Shown here piece by piece: positions 1 to 8,060 of a DNA stretch of 24,988 bases. Both the position numbers and the translations under genes were made by a program. The notes beneath the pieces were generated by a model. That model was not told where the DNA came from and did no database searches. It saw only the letters and a list, made by a program, of their open reading frames with translations. Numbering within the stretch: position 1 is the first letter of the stretch; every line of letters begins with the position of its first letter. Source of the DNA: an uncultured Bacteroidales bacterium (GTDB lineage: Bacteria; Bacteroidota; Bacteroidia; Bacteroidales; F082); contig CALAZZ010000265.1 of the NCBI GenBank assembly GCA_937926515.1, forward strand, positions 1 to 24,988, given 5' to 3'.

Positions 1-94
1 AAACTTGTGCTGAGCTCTTACCCATTGTTATGATTTTGGTGAGGTAAAGATACAAGATTTTTTAAAACTAAAAAGTATAGGCTCTCAATCCAAA

Positions 95-1048
95 TCAGAA
101 ATACATGATATGAAACTTAAATCCTTCCTGTTTATTATATTCAATAGCAGGCATTGGGATTTTTATAAAATTTAACAGACCAAATGTAACCTTCAGGAAT
201 TTGCTGTTGGTAGGTATTCTGGTCAAATCAATGTCAGGACTAAAATAATATTGACTATATCGTTTAAAATTCGGTATTTCAATACCATCAACAATAGTTG
301 GGTTATCGGCAGGGCCTAACATGCCGTTGGCACCGTATCCAAAAGCCAGATTTAGCCAGTCCGGAAACTTGGATTCGGTTTTAAGAAAAGAGTGAATGTT
401 TACAGAAATCCAGTATGTTTGACCATTGTAATCCTTTACAATTTGCTCAATTAAATTGTCTCCAAGCAGCGAAGGTCTGAATTGAGCATACTTTGACCGG
501 CTAAATGAAAATTTGGGAGAGATACGCTGTTCTTTCCATAAAAGCTGCTGTGAGATAAATAGGCTAGTGCCTATAGTGTTTGCAGCAAAATCTCCGATAG
601 AGAACCCCCATTCTTTAGAAAACCCATCGAACATTTCAACACTACTTAGGTAAAGTAATCCAAAACTGCCTCCTATCCAAACAGCTTGGTTTTCATCCAG
701 ACCTGTCCACCGCAAGGATTGGTATCCATAGTATCCAAGTTGATATGCAGTTGTAACATGGCCAGCTTTGTCCATTTTTAACCAGTCCTGATTATCATCA
801 TAAAAGTGAAATCTGCTTTTCGGATAATCATGGTACCATAAATAATACAAACCAAGCATACTGGATGAGTATAGTGTTGCTGTAGTAAGGGATAAAGCAG
901 TCAGGCGTTGTTTATTCAAGGATTCCGGTACATGAATGGGCGACTGTTGCTGGCCAATAGTATTGTGTGGAAGCAGAATTAGAAATAAGGCTAATGTTAT
1001 GATAACTTTAATAATCACACGAGTTATGGAGAAGTCATTGATGTGCAC
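95..1048 (-). CDS. DUF2279 (YfiM-like) envelope protein
   Basis: A 317-residue protein of the DUF2279 type, a predicted periplasmic or envelope family of unknown function. Residues 11-32 form a hydrophobic export signal ending near IGQ. The family-like core is at about residues 90-160: KMDKAGH (91-97), then a hydrophobic segment ending in SSVEMFDG (135-142) and SIGDFAAN (150-157). The conserved His, Glu and Asp of these short motifs are present. The C-terminal half (180-317) is rich in aromatic beta-strand-like sequence. The start codon is GTG, 25 bp behind the phosphohexomutase gene, so the two are probably cotranscribed; no in-frame ATG precedes the signal peptide. Family assignment is by motif recognition only. 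The true start could be a few codons further in, for example the GTG at residue 11. Confidence 0.72.
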   Translation of the reverse strand: MHINDFSITRVIIKVIITLALFLILLPHNTIGQQQSPIHVPESLNKQRLTALSLTTATLYSSSMLGLYYLWYHDYPKSRFHFYDDNQDWLKMDKAGHVTTAYQLGYYGYQSLRWTGLDENQAVWIGGSFGLLYLSSVEMFDGFSKEWGFSIGDFAANTIGTSLFISQQLLWKEQRISPKFSFSRSKYAQFRPSLLGDNLIEQIVKDYNGQTYWISVNIHSFLKTESKFPDWLNLAFGYGANGMLGPADNPTIVDGIEIPNFKRYSQYYFSPDIDLTRIPTNSKFLKVTFGLLNFIKIPMPAIEYNKQEGFKFHIMYF

Positions 1049-1073
1049 TTGAAATTTGCTGAATGATTTAAAC

Positions 1074-2429
1074 TTAAAGAAACTGCTTGATTACCTCCTT
1101 GGTTTGACCAACAACTTCTTTTAGTTTATGTTCGTGTTTGGCTTCGGCCAGGAAGCGCAAATAAGGCTCAGTGTTTGAAGGCCTGATGTTGAACCAAAAA
1201 TCTTTAAAATCCAACCTGTAACCATCGAAATCCATGAATGCAATTGGTTTTGATTGCATCATAAAATGTGCTTTAACAGCCTCCATGGCTTCATGCTTAT
1301 CAGCAATTTTGAAATTAATTTCACCAGAGTTGTAATAAGGGGAAATGCGTTTGACCAACTGAGACAAGCTCATCCCTTTTGATTTAAAACCATTCAGCAG
1401 CTTTAGCACAATAAGTGCAGCCATCATTGCTGAATCTGAATAATAAAAATCCCGGAAATAGTAATGGCCGGCAAGTTCACCTCCAAATATTCCATCCATC
1501 TGCCTCAGCTTAAGCGCGCCATAGGCACGGCCAACGCGCCAGGTTTCAACATCAGCCCCAAACTTTTGCAAGTACTCTGCCACAGCTCGTGAACTTCTGA
1601 TATCCTGCAGCACTTTACCTTTTTGTTTTTTTTCGTCAAAAAAATAGTGACCCAAAAGTGCAATGATGAGATCAGGAGAAACAAATTCACCATTTTCATC
1701 AATGAACATAACTCGATCAGCATCCCCGTCAAAAATCAAGCCTATGTCACAATTATTGTTTATAACCAGTTCTTTTAACTGCCTTTGGTTTGAAGGCTCC
1801 AGTGGATTTGGGTCATGTCCGGGGAAATTGCCATCAGCTTTATCATTGATATAGGCAGTGTTACTGTTTTCAATTAGTTCTTTAATTATTAGCGATGCCA
1901 TCCCATTGGAACAATCAATTCCTATTTTTAATTGATTCAGGTCTGATTTATATGATTTTAGAAACTGTAGATAAGGTTGGATAAGGTCCATGACCTGCAC
2001 GATACCTTTATTTGGTTTTTGAAGAGTTGGCAAATCCAGGACCATTTTTTCAAGCCTATCCAGGCCGGTGTCGTATCCCACCGGAAGGGCATCTGCACCT
2101 GATATCTTGAGGCCATTATGTGACTTGGGATTATGCGAGGCAGTGATCATGACTGAGGCAGGATAATGATAACGTGCGGTGCCCCAATAAATCATAGGTG
2201 TTGTTGTGTATCCTGCATCAGAAACATTAGCTCCTTTATCAGTAATACCTGCCGTAAGGGCTTCAAATACTTCGTAGGAAGAGTTGCGGCAATCACGGCC
2301 TACAAGGATATTATCTGCTTTAAGTAGTTGAGGTAGGAAGTACCCGATCTTGTAAACAATGTCTGCATCAAAATCTTTATTCCATTCGCCTCTGATGTCA
2401 TATGCTTTAAATGCTTTTATTCTTTGCAT
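1074..2429 (-). CDS. manB: phosphomannomutase/phosphoglucomutase
   Basis: An alpha-D-phosphohexomutase of 451 residues, the usual length for bacterial PMM/PGM enzymes, interconverting hexose 6-phosphates and 1-phosphates to feed nucleotide-sugar, LPS and glycan synthesis. All four active-site loops are visible. The phosphoserine loop is TASHNP (Ser98), the Mg-binding loop is DGDADR (234-239), the sugar-binding loop is GGELAGH (316-322), and the phosphate-binding loop is RPSNTEP (416-422). Arg13 in the early DIRG motif is also conserved. The start is ATG, 77 bp downstream of mltG. The GGELAGH loop (GEMSGH-like) fits the manB/algC class rather than GlmM. Mannose versus glucose preference cannot be read from sequence, so the symbol is only approximate. 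Confidence 0.93.
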   Translation of the reverse strand: MQRIKAFKAYDIRGEWNKDFDADIVYKIGYFLPQLLKADNILVGRDCRNSSYEVFEALTAGITDKGANVSDAGYTTTPMIYWGTARYHYPASVMITASHNPKSHNGLKISGADALPVGYDTGLDRLEKMVLDLPTLQKPNKGIVQVMDLIQPYLQFLKSYKSDLNQLKIGIDCSNGMASLIIKELIENSNTAYINDKADGNFPGHDPNPLEPSNQRQLKELVINNNCDIGLIFDGDADRVMFIDENGEFVSPDLIIALLGHYFFDEKKQKGKVLQDIRSSRAVAEYLQKFGADVETWRVGRAYGALKLRQMDGIFGGELAGHYYFRDFYYSDSAMMAALIVLKLLNGFKSKGMSLSQLVKRISPYYNSGEINFKIADKHEAMEAVKAHFMMQSKPIAFMDFDGYRLDFKDFWFNIRPSNTEPYLRFLAEAKHEHKLKEVVGQTKEVIKQFL

Positions 2430-2506
2430 AAGTAGTATCCTGATTTTTTCTGGTTTTAATCGTTACAATAGTTATTTTGAAGTTCAGAACCTATGACGCA
2501 CTTAAG

Positions 2507-3595
2507 TTACTTTTTTATGTTGGCTCTATCCAGGGCTTGACGATAGCGACGTGCATTTCGCTCATGCTCAGCATTAGTTCTGGCAAAAGCATGATAGCCT
2601 GAAAGGTCATCACGTGCACAAAAAAAGTAATAGCGATGGTTTTCGTAGTTCAGGACGGCATCAATTGATGCAATTGAGGGAATAGTGATTGGACCTGGAG
2701 GCAATCCGGAATATTTGTATGTATTGTAGGGCGATTCAATGGTTTTGTGTACGTCCAACACACGCCGGATCTCAAAATCACCGGCTGCAAAAACCAATGT
2801 AGGATCGGCTTGCAGTCTCCATCCGCTTCGTAAACGATTAATATAAACCCCTGCTATGGTTGGTTTTTCTTCATCCATTATTGTTTCACGGTCCACAATG
2901 GAAGCCAAAATGGAAACCTCTAGCTCATTTAAACCGGCAGTTTTTGCTTTTGCCTGCCTTTCCTGAGACCAAAAGTTTCTGTACTCCTGAAACATACGTG
3001 ACACGAAGCCGTCCGCGTCAGTAGTCCAATATAATTCATAGGTGTTTGGAATAAACAGGGCTGGAATGGTGTATTGATTAAACCCAAGATGTCCAATGAA
3101 CAAACTATCTGACAGCAGCAGGACGATTGATGCCGAGTCGGCTTCAATTTGTTGAGCAACCCGACCGGCAAGCTGATGGATATCTCTAATATTGTTAAAA
3201 GTCAACTTTATAGGTGATTGTCTCCCTGACCTTAGCAGATTGATCAGTTCATCATTGCTCATGCCGTGGCTGATGATGTATCGGCCTCCTTTTACATTGT
3301 CGATGTAATTCTTCTTTTCGGCTAACCACTCGAAGTTTTTTCTGTGTATGATAAGGCCTTGCGTATAGAGTTGGTTTTTTACATTGTCAAAGTCACTATT
3401 GCTATTAATATAAATGGAAATATCAGCTTCGCCCGGTGTCCATACATTGGGTTTAAATATCACAGCATATAACAAGTAGGCTCCAAGCAGTCCTCCAAGG
3501 ATCAAAATAAATAGAAATCCGATAATAAATCTATGAAGGGATGAGCGTTTGCGTTTGAGCCTTGCTGATTGGTATTTTTTATGGTAATAGGTCAT
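2507..3595 (-). CDS. mltG: endolytic murein transglycosylase MltG
   Basis: An MltG/YceG family lytic transglycosylase of 362 residues, which cleaves nascent glycan strands at the membrane and is thought to set peptidoglycan strand length. A basic N-terminus (1-22) is followed by one membrane segment (about 23-46), giving a type II anchor with the catalytic domain outside. A LysM-like subdomain lies at about 55-125. The catalytic region carries IPNTYELYW (182-190), ASIVDRET (231-238) with the expected catalytic Glu237, INRL (252-255) and LQADPT (261-266), then SPYNTY and GLPPGPI (288-304). The residue two before Glu237 is Asp; from memory this position varies between families. The ATG overlaps the stop of the upstream acetyltransferase gene by four bases (ATGA), so translation is probably coupled. 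Confidence 0.94.
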   Translation of the reverse strand: MTYYHKKYQSARLKRKRSSLHRFIIGFLFILILGGLLGAYLLYAVIFKPNVWTPGEADISIYINSNSDFDNVKNQLYTQGLIIHRKNFEWLAEKKNYIDNVKGGRYIISHGMSNDELINLLRSGRQSPIKLTFNNIRDIHQLAGRVAQQIEADSASIVLLLSDSLFIGHLGFNQYTIPALFIPNTYELYWTTDADGFVSRMFQEYRNFWSQERQAKAKTAGLNELEVSILASIVDRETIMDEEKPTIAGVYINRLRSGWRLQADPTLVFAAGDFEIRRVLDVHKTIESPYNTYKYSGLPPGPITIPSIASIDAVLNYENHRYYFFCARDDLSGYHAFARTNAEHERNARRYRQALDRANIKK

Positions 3596-4137
3596 TTGCT
3601 GATCAGTTTGTGTGTGGGATTGAAGCGTTGAAACTGGATCTGATCAATCCAATTGTTATTTTCATTTAACCATTCTTTTCTAATACCTGTTTGAATAAAG
3701 CCACGTTTAGTAAACACACTGATGCTCTCATGGTTATCTACTGTAATAAAACAGAACAATTGGTGGAGGTTAAGAGTCTCAAAAGCATACATCTCAAACA
3801 CTTCCAATGCTTCGGAGGCATAGCCATTTCCACGTTCTTTTGCACTTATCATAATGCCAATACCGGCCCGGCTATGACGTGGGTCAAAGTCATACATATC
3901 TATTGAACCAACAACCTTGAATCCATTATTGATTGCCACCTCAATCATTAAACGTAATTGCTTATTGGCATAAAGGTCTGATGCGTTCAGTATGAATTCT
4001 TCTATCTGAAACATTGAGTATGGTGCATATGTATCACCAACCCGCCAAATTTGAGGATCATTTTCCCACTGGTAAATAAGTTGAGCATCAGTAGGTTCCG
4101 GGGCACGTAACCGAATTCTACCTGATTTGCTTAGCAT
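3592..4137 (-). CDS. GNAT family N-acetyltransferase (RimJ/RimL/SpeG-like)
   Basis: A 181-residue acetyltransferase of the RimJ/RimL/SpeG branch of the GNAT fold. The N-terminal strand-helix RLRAPEPTDAQLIYQW (9-24) is typical of this branch. The acetyl-CoA pyrophosphate loop is ERGNGYASEAL (101-111), matching the R/Q-x-x-G-x-G/A rule. The late motif DNHESISVFTKRGF (134-147) is the usual helix and strand before the C-terminus. The substrate cannot be deduced; an amine or a protein N-terminus is possible for this branch. It lies between dapF and mltG and its TGA overlaps the mltG ATG. That fits an envelope-linked role, but position alone does not prove it. Confidence 0.9.
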   Translation of the reverse strand: MLSKSGRIRLRAPEPTDAQLIYQWENDPQIWRVGDTYAPYSMFQIEEFILNASDLYANKQLRLMIEVAINNGFKVVGSIDMYDFDPRHSRAGIGIMISAKERGNGYASEALEVFEMYAFETLNLHQLFCFITVDNHESISVFTKRGFIQTGIRKEWLNENNNWIDQIQFQRFNPTHKLISK

Positions 4138-4258
4138 ACTTTCCTTTTTGATGGTACTAAGATAGAAAAAATAATCACTGTTTTAGTTGCAATATACTCA
4201 GTGCATACATCAATATAGCCAAATGTAGTGTTGAATGCTAACTTGAACGACAGAGCTG

Positions 4259-5041
4259 TTATACATTTATTTCACCCTTAAATACATATTGGGCAGGGCC
4301 TAATAATTGAATGTCTGTAAAATCTGACCCTTGTTTGGTGAATGATACCTGCAAATCACCTCCAAGAGTGCGAACAGTAAACTGACGGCCACCATGCCAC
4401 CACGAAGCAGCTATTCCTGCTGCGGTTACTCCTGTTCCACATGAAAGCGTTTCATGTTCAACCCCACGCTCGTACGTACGGATCTGAATCAGTTCATTAT
4501 GAATGCTGATGAAATTGACATTCACTCCTTCTTCCGAAATAGATTTGTCAAATCGTAATCGTTGGCCTTCTGTTTCGACATCAACTTGAGGGAGGTCATT
4601 GGTCCGTATGATCAGGTGTGGTGATCCGGTATTAATCAGTAACTTGTCATCAATCTGTTTGATGCCGGAAACATTTTGCATTTTAATCAAAACCATTGCT
4701 TCATTCTTTCGCTTTTCCATGATCATAGCCTCGTGCAGCCCATCAACAGCCTCAAATATCATTGATTCACCTGCTATGCCCAATTTATTTGCAAAACTGG
4801 CAATGCACCTGCCACCATTTCCACACATACTGCCTTCAAAACCATCAGCATTAAAATAGATCATACGAAATTCAGCTTTTGAACTTCTTGTAAGCATCAA
4901 GAGTCCATCGGCACCTATGCCAAAATGGCGGTTGCATAAGAAACTGATTTGAGTTGGATCGAGTTGAATGGAACCATCCCGATTGTCAATTAATATGAAA
5001 TCATTTCCTGTACCGTGATACTTATAAAAGTTAAGTTTCAT
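4259..5041 (-). CDS. dapF: diaminopimelate epimerase
   Basis: DapF (260 aa from the chosen start) converts LL- to meso-diaminopimelate, the last step before meso-DAP is used for lysine and for the peptidoglycan peptide. The two active-site cysteines are present: MCGNGGRC (Cys73) and SCGTG (Cys201). The N-terminal KYHGTGNDF motif, GIGADG (42-47), the GSPH segment and ERGVEHET before the second cysteine are also family-typical. An ATG five codons upstream (5056) is possible. I chose 5041 because DapF proteins normally begin about five residues before the K-Y/M-x-G-x-G-N-D-F motif and because a purine-rich AGAGA lies just ahead. It is the first gene of the leftward cluster and diverges from htrA. 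Confidence 0.96.
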   Translation of the reverse strand: MKLNFYKYHGTGNDFILIDNRDGSIQLDPTQISFLCNRHFGIGADGLLMLTRSSKAEFRMIYFNADGFEGSMCGNGGRCIASFANKLGIAGESMIFEAVDGLHEAMIMEKRKNEAMVLIKMQNVSGIKQIDDKLLINTGSPHLIIRTNDLPQVDVETEGQRLRFDKSISEEGVNVNFISIHNELIQIRTYERGVEHETLSCGTGVTAAGIAASWWHGGRQFTVRTLGGDLQVSFTKQGSDFTDIQLLGPAQYVFKGEINV

Positions 5042-5347
5042 ATCTCTGGATATCATTCAGATTTAGGCTGAAAACCTTGTATACTATATTGTTAAAACTT
5101 CTTAAGTAGTTGTAAATTGGTTCAGTTTTTGCAATCAAATTTATGGTTTTTGATTAAATAGACCATAATTTAAACATATTAAGATCTTGGAAAGCATTAT
5201 TTGGTTGGCGCAATCAATATGCTTAACAAGAATTAACATTAGATGAGAAACTTTTAAATAGTGCAATCGTTATTTATAAGCATAATATAACAAGGTTACT
5301 GAACAGGAAAATCATTCTTTCAGCTTAACATAAAACATTTTGGAATT
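5042..5347. other. divergent intergenic region dapF / htrA
   Basis: This 306-bp AT-rich region separates two divergent genes and has no credible ORF or RNA gene. It contains the candidate minus-strand -7 element described separately. It also contains two related 13-bp stretches starting at 5208 (GCGCAATCAATAT) and 5261 (GTGCAATCGTTAT), differing at three positions. No exact TAnnTTTG element was found on the plus strand ahead of htrA, so that gene may use a weaker or alternative-sigma promoter. Confidence 0.5.
5136..5143 (-). promoter_or_regulatory. candidate -7 element for dapF cluster
   Basis: The minus strand reads TAAATTTG, an exact match to the Bacteroidota -7 consensus TAnnTTTG, about 95 bp before the dapF ATG. 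No clear TTG/TTTG -33 element is found at the usual 19-21 bp spacing, so the call is tentative. Confidence 0.35.
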
Positions 5348-6826
5348 ATGAAACAGGGAATGAAAAATTTGATAGCCGGTATCGCTGGTGGTGCCTTTGT
5401 GCTGACAATATTCCTTATATTTAGTTTGGGTGATGGAAGGCAGGCACAAGTTCATGATTTACAAACGCATCGTTCGATGGTACAGCCGATTGATGTCAAT
5501 GTATACCGATCAGCTTATGCCTCTATTCCACAGGAGATTAATTTTGTTGATGCTGCAGAACGTACTGTGAATGCCGTTGTGCATATTCGTACTGAAATGA
5601 CACGCCGCACCTCAACCTATGATGACTTTTTTGGTTCCTTACGGGAATATTTATATGGGCAGCCTTTTCATGGCAGGTCTAATCGATTGATTGGTTTCGG
5701 CTCGGGCGTGGTCCTTTCGCATGATGGTTATATCGTAACAAATAACCATGTGGTGGAGGGTGCAGATAAAATTGAGGTTACCTTCAACGACCGACGAACC
5801 CTCACGGCCATTGTAATTGGTACAGATCCTTCTACAGATCTGGCACTTATCAAGGTTGATGCTGATAAGCTGCCATTTATTACTTATGGCAATTCAGATC
5901 AGTTAAAGGTGGGGGAGTGGGTTCTTGCTGTGGGTAACCCGTTCAACCTAACCTCCACTGTTACAGCAGGTATTGTAAGCGCAAAAGCAAGAAATATTAA
6001 TATTTTGGGATCAAGGTCTTCCATTGAATCCTTTATTCAAACTGATGCAGTTATAAACAGAGGTAATAGTGGAGGAGCCTTGGTTAATACCCATGGCGAA
6101 CTGGTTGGGATAAATGCAGCCATAGCTTCACGAACTGGAGTATATGAAGGCTATTCTTTTGCTATTCCTGTAAACATTGTTAGAAAAGTTGTTGACGACC
6201 TGATCAATTACGGTGAGATACAACGTGCATTTATTGGCGTAGAGATCAGAGAGATGAATGCTGAGCTTGCCGATGAGGCCGGGATGAGTTCAATAAGTGG
6301 TGTGTTTGTGGCAGGTGTGAGTGAAAACGGAGGTGCTGCCCAGGCAGGCATTAAACCCGGTGAGGTGATACTAAGTGTAAATGGACATGAAGTCAACAGT
6401 ATGTCGCAGCTATTGGAAATCGTTGGCCAATATAGACCTGGAGATGAGGTAAATGTTGTTACCGGTAAAAATGACAAACAGAAATCTTATCAGGTAACCC
6501 TTAAAAATCAAGATGGGAACACTATGATTGTGAAACGTGAAGATAGTTTTTTCAATGAGTCATTAGGTGTAACACTGGAGCGTATTAATGCACAGGATAA
6601 AAATGCACTTGGAATCAATCATGGGCTGCGTGTTACCGAATTGTCAGATGGTGTGCTTCAACGAGGCGGAATCTCCAAAGGATTTATTATTACAAATATA
6701 AATGGCAATAATGTTGATACTAAAGCCGATTTGGAAGCGGCACTTGATAACTCAAGAAACAAATCTGTCAGGGTTCAGGGTATGTACCCCAATGGAATGC
6801 GAATAAGTTTCGAATTTTTCGAGTAG
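5348..6826 (+). CDS. degP: HtrA/DegP-type periplasmic serine protease (Do family)
   Basis: A Do-family protease and chaperone of 492 residues that degrades misfolded envelope proteins. The N-terminus (residues 7-27) is a hydrophobic signal or membrane anchor. The chymotrypsin-like domain follows with the complete triad: His134 in TNNHVVEG, Asp164 in STDLALIKV, and Ser241 in GNSGGALVN. Two PDZ domains come next, at about 295-385 (with GVFVAGV and AGIKPGEVILSVNG) and 405-490 (with RGGISKGFIITNINGN). An acidic and aromatic segment at 92-112 (YDDFFGSLREYLYG) corresponds to the LA-loop region of the family. The gene appears monocistronic, with a hairpin between it and rpoD. HtrA genes are commonly induced by envelope stress, but I see no recognisable operator here. 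Confidence 0.95.
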   Translation: MKQGMKNLIAGIAGGAFVLTIFLIFSLGDGRQAQVHDLQTHRSMVQPIDVNVYRSAYASIPQEINFVDAAERTVNAVVHIRTEMTRRTSTYDDFFGSLREYLYGQPFHGRSNRLIGFGSGVVLSHDGYIVTNNHVVEGADKIEVTFNDRRTLTAIVIGTDPSTDLALIKVDADKLPFITYGNSDQLKVGEWVLAVGNPFNLTSTVTAGIVSAKARNINILGSRSSIESFIQTDAVINRGNSGGALVNTHGELVGINAAIASRTGVYEGYSFAIPVNIVRKVVDDLINYGEIQRAFIGVEIREMNAELADEAGMSSISGVFVAGVSENGGAAQAGIKPGEVILSVNGHEVNSMSQLLEIVGQYRPGDEVNVVTGKNDKQKSYQVTLKNQDGNTMIVKREDSFFNESLGVTLERINAQDKNALGINHGLRVTELSDGVLQRGGISKGFIITNINGNNVDTKADLEAALDNSRNKSVRVQGMYPNGMRISFEFFE

Positions 6827-6970
6827 TTTAGAATAATTTTAAATAACTTGCGTTTTAATAATAAATGAGTATTAAATGTTTACATTCTTTGGAATGCACT
6901 GTAATACAACCTTATGACAATACATCAGTAAAGAAGTTTAATTTGAAATAAAATTTTTAATAGACAATGC

Positions 6971-7003
6971 AAAAAAAGTGTGAACTAAAGCACAACTTTT
7001 TTT
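6971..7003 (+). terminator. A/T-flanked hairpin between htrA and rpoD
   Basis: Seven A (6971-6977) plus GT and GTG (6978-6982) pair with CAC, AC and seven T (6991-7003) around an eight-base loop, with one bulged A on the right arm. The A- and T-tracts make it terminator-like in both directions. It could end htrA transcription 140 bp past its stop codon. It lies only 28 bp before the rpoD ATG, so it could also be part of an rpoD leader. The G+C core is small, so termination strength is uncertain. Confidence 0.45.
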
Positions 7004-7030
7004 GTTATTTATCGTAAAATATAGATTACA

Positions 7031-7897
7031 ATGAGGCAACTTAAAATAACCAAATCGATCACGAATCGTGAGACGGCTTCCTTGGACAAGTACCTGCAGG
7101 ATATCGGTAAGGAAGGCCTGATTACTGCCGAGGAGGAGGTTGAGCTTGCCCGTAGGATAAAAGCAGGCGATCAGAAGGCGCTCGAACGATTGGTAAATGC
7201 CAATCTTCGATTTGTGGTTTCTGTAGCAAAGCAATATCAAAATCAGGGGCTTAGCCTCCCCGATCTCATAAATGAAGGAAACCTGGGACTCATCAAGGCT
7301 GCCAGCAGATTTGATGAAACACGCGGATTTAAGTTTATCTCTTATGCAGTTTGGTGGATCAGGCAATCTATACTTCAGGCTCTTGCTGAGCAATCCAGGA
7401 TCATTCGCTTACCTTTGAATCAGGTAGGTTCTTTAAACAAGATCAAGAAAGCCACTTCAAGGCTTGAACAGGAGTACGAACGGACACCATCAACAGATGA
7501 AATTGCTGAAAAACTTGATGTACCCGAACACAAGATTGATACAGCTTTGAAAATCTCTACACGTTATATCTCCATGGATGCACCTTTGAAGACTGACGAA
7601 GATATTATGTTTCTCGACTCATACATACCAGATGATGTTGAAGATACTGATGATCAATTGATACGTGAGTCCCTCGGCCGTGAGATACAGCGTTCATTGG
7701 CAACACTGTCAGACAAAGAACGGGATGTAATCAATATGTACTATGGTATTGGAATGAGCCATGGATTGACACTTGAAGAAATTGGTGCAAAATTTGACCT
7801 GACACGTGAAAGGGTGAGGCAGATCAAGGAGAAGGCCATTAGGCGATTAAAACATACTTCAAGAAGCAGGCTGTTAAAAGCGTATCTGGGACAATAA
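7031..7897 (+). CDS. rpoD: primary RNA polymerase sigma factor (RpoD/SigA)
   Basis: The vegetative sigma-70 factor, 288 residues, in the short form typical of Bacteroidota without a long acidic region 1.1. The N-terminus MRQLKITKSITNRE is a Bacteroidota signature. Region 1.2 covers about 15-45 (SLDKYLQDIG). Region 2 covers about 52-125, with ANLRFVVSVAKQY, DLINEGNLGLIKAASRFD and the -10-recognising FISYAVWWIRQSI (102-114). Region 3 is at about 130-195. Region 4.2 is the helix-turn-helix LTLEEIGAKFDLTRERVRQI (246-265). The last residues AYLGQ are also usual. It is followed 20 bp later by a strong intrinsic terminator, so it is probably a single-gene unit. It recognises the TAnnTTTG promoters noted elsewhere in this window, as known for Bacteroidota. 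Confidence 0.97.
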   Translation: MRQLKITKSITNRETASLDKYLQDIGKEGLITAEEEVELARRIKAGDQKALERLVNANLRFVVSVAKQYQNQGLSLPDLINEGNLGLIKAASRFDETRGFKFISYAVWWIRQSILQALAEQSRIIRLPLNQVGSLNKIKKATSRLEQEYERTPSTDEIAEKLDVPEHKIDTALKISTRYISMDAPLKTDEDIMFLDSYIPDDVEDTDDQLIRESLGREIQRSLATLSDKERDVINMYYGIGMSHGLTLEEIGAKFDLTRERVRQIKEKAIRRLKHTSRSRLLKAYLGQ

Positions 7898-7917
7898 ATT
7901 TTAATCGAAATAAACTG

Positions 7918-7953
7918 AAAAGCAAGGATATAAAGCTATCCTTGCTTTTTTTT
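7918..7953 (+). terminator. intrinsic terminator of rpoD
   Basis: A perfect 13-bp stem (7918-7930 with 7937-7949), containing GCAAGGATA and its complement, closes a six-base loop. A run of eight T starts at 7946, overlapping the stem end. It lies 20 bp after the rpoD stop codon and is the clearest Rho-independent terminator in the window. Confidence 0.92.
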
Positions 7954-7984
7954 CATTTACGCAATCGTTTGCGCCACAATTTGC

Positions 7985-7992
7985 TAAATTTG
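7985..7992 (+). promoter_or_regulatory. candidate -7 element for GAPDH gene
   Basis: TAAATTTG matches TAnnTTTG exactly and lies between the rpoD terminator and the GAPDH ATG, predicting a leader of about 60 bases. The only nearby TTTG (7968-7971) is too close for a normal -33 element, so support rests on the -7 box and its position. Confidence 0.45.
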
Positions 7993-8060
7993 CCAAATAT
8001 CTCAATGCCTGTTTTGGGCATGTAAATATGCCATAAGTATTACCTTACAAACCTTTATGA

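Noticed and set aside
1..94. AT-rich left edge downstream of the DUF2279 gene
   Set aside because: No gene, hairpin or T-tract is convincing; the adjacent gene lies outside the window.
4157..4164. Minus-strand TATCTTAG ahead of the GNAT gene as a -7 element
   Set aside because: It misses the consensus at a core T of TTTG, and the GNAT gene may be transcribed from the dapF promoter.
7961..7971. TTTG near the GAPDH promoter as a -33 element
   Set aside because: Spacing to the -7 box is only about 13 bp, too short for the Bacteroidota consensus.
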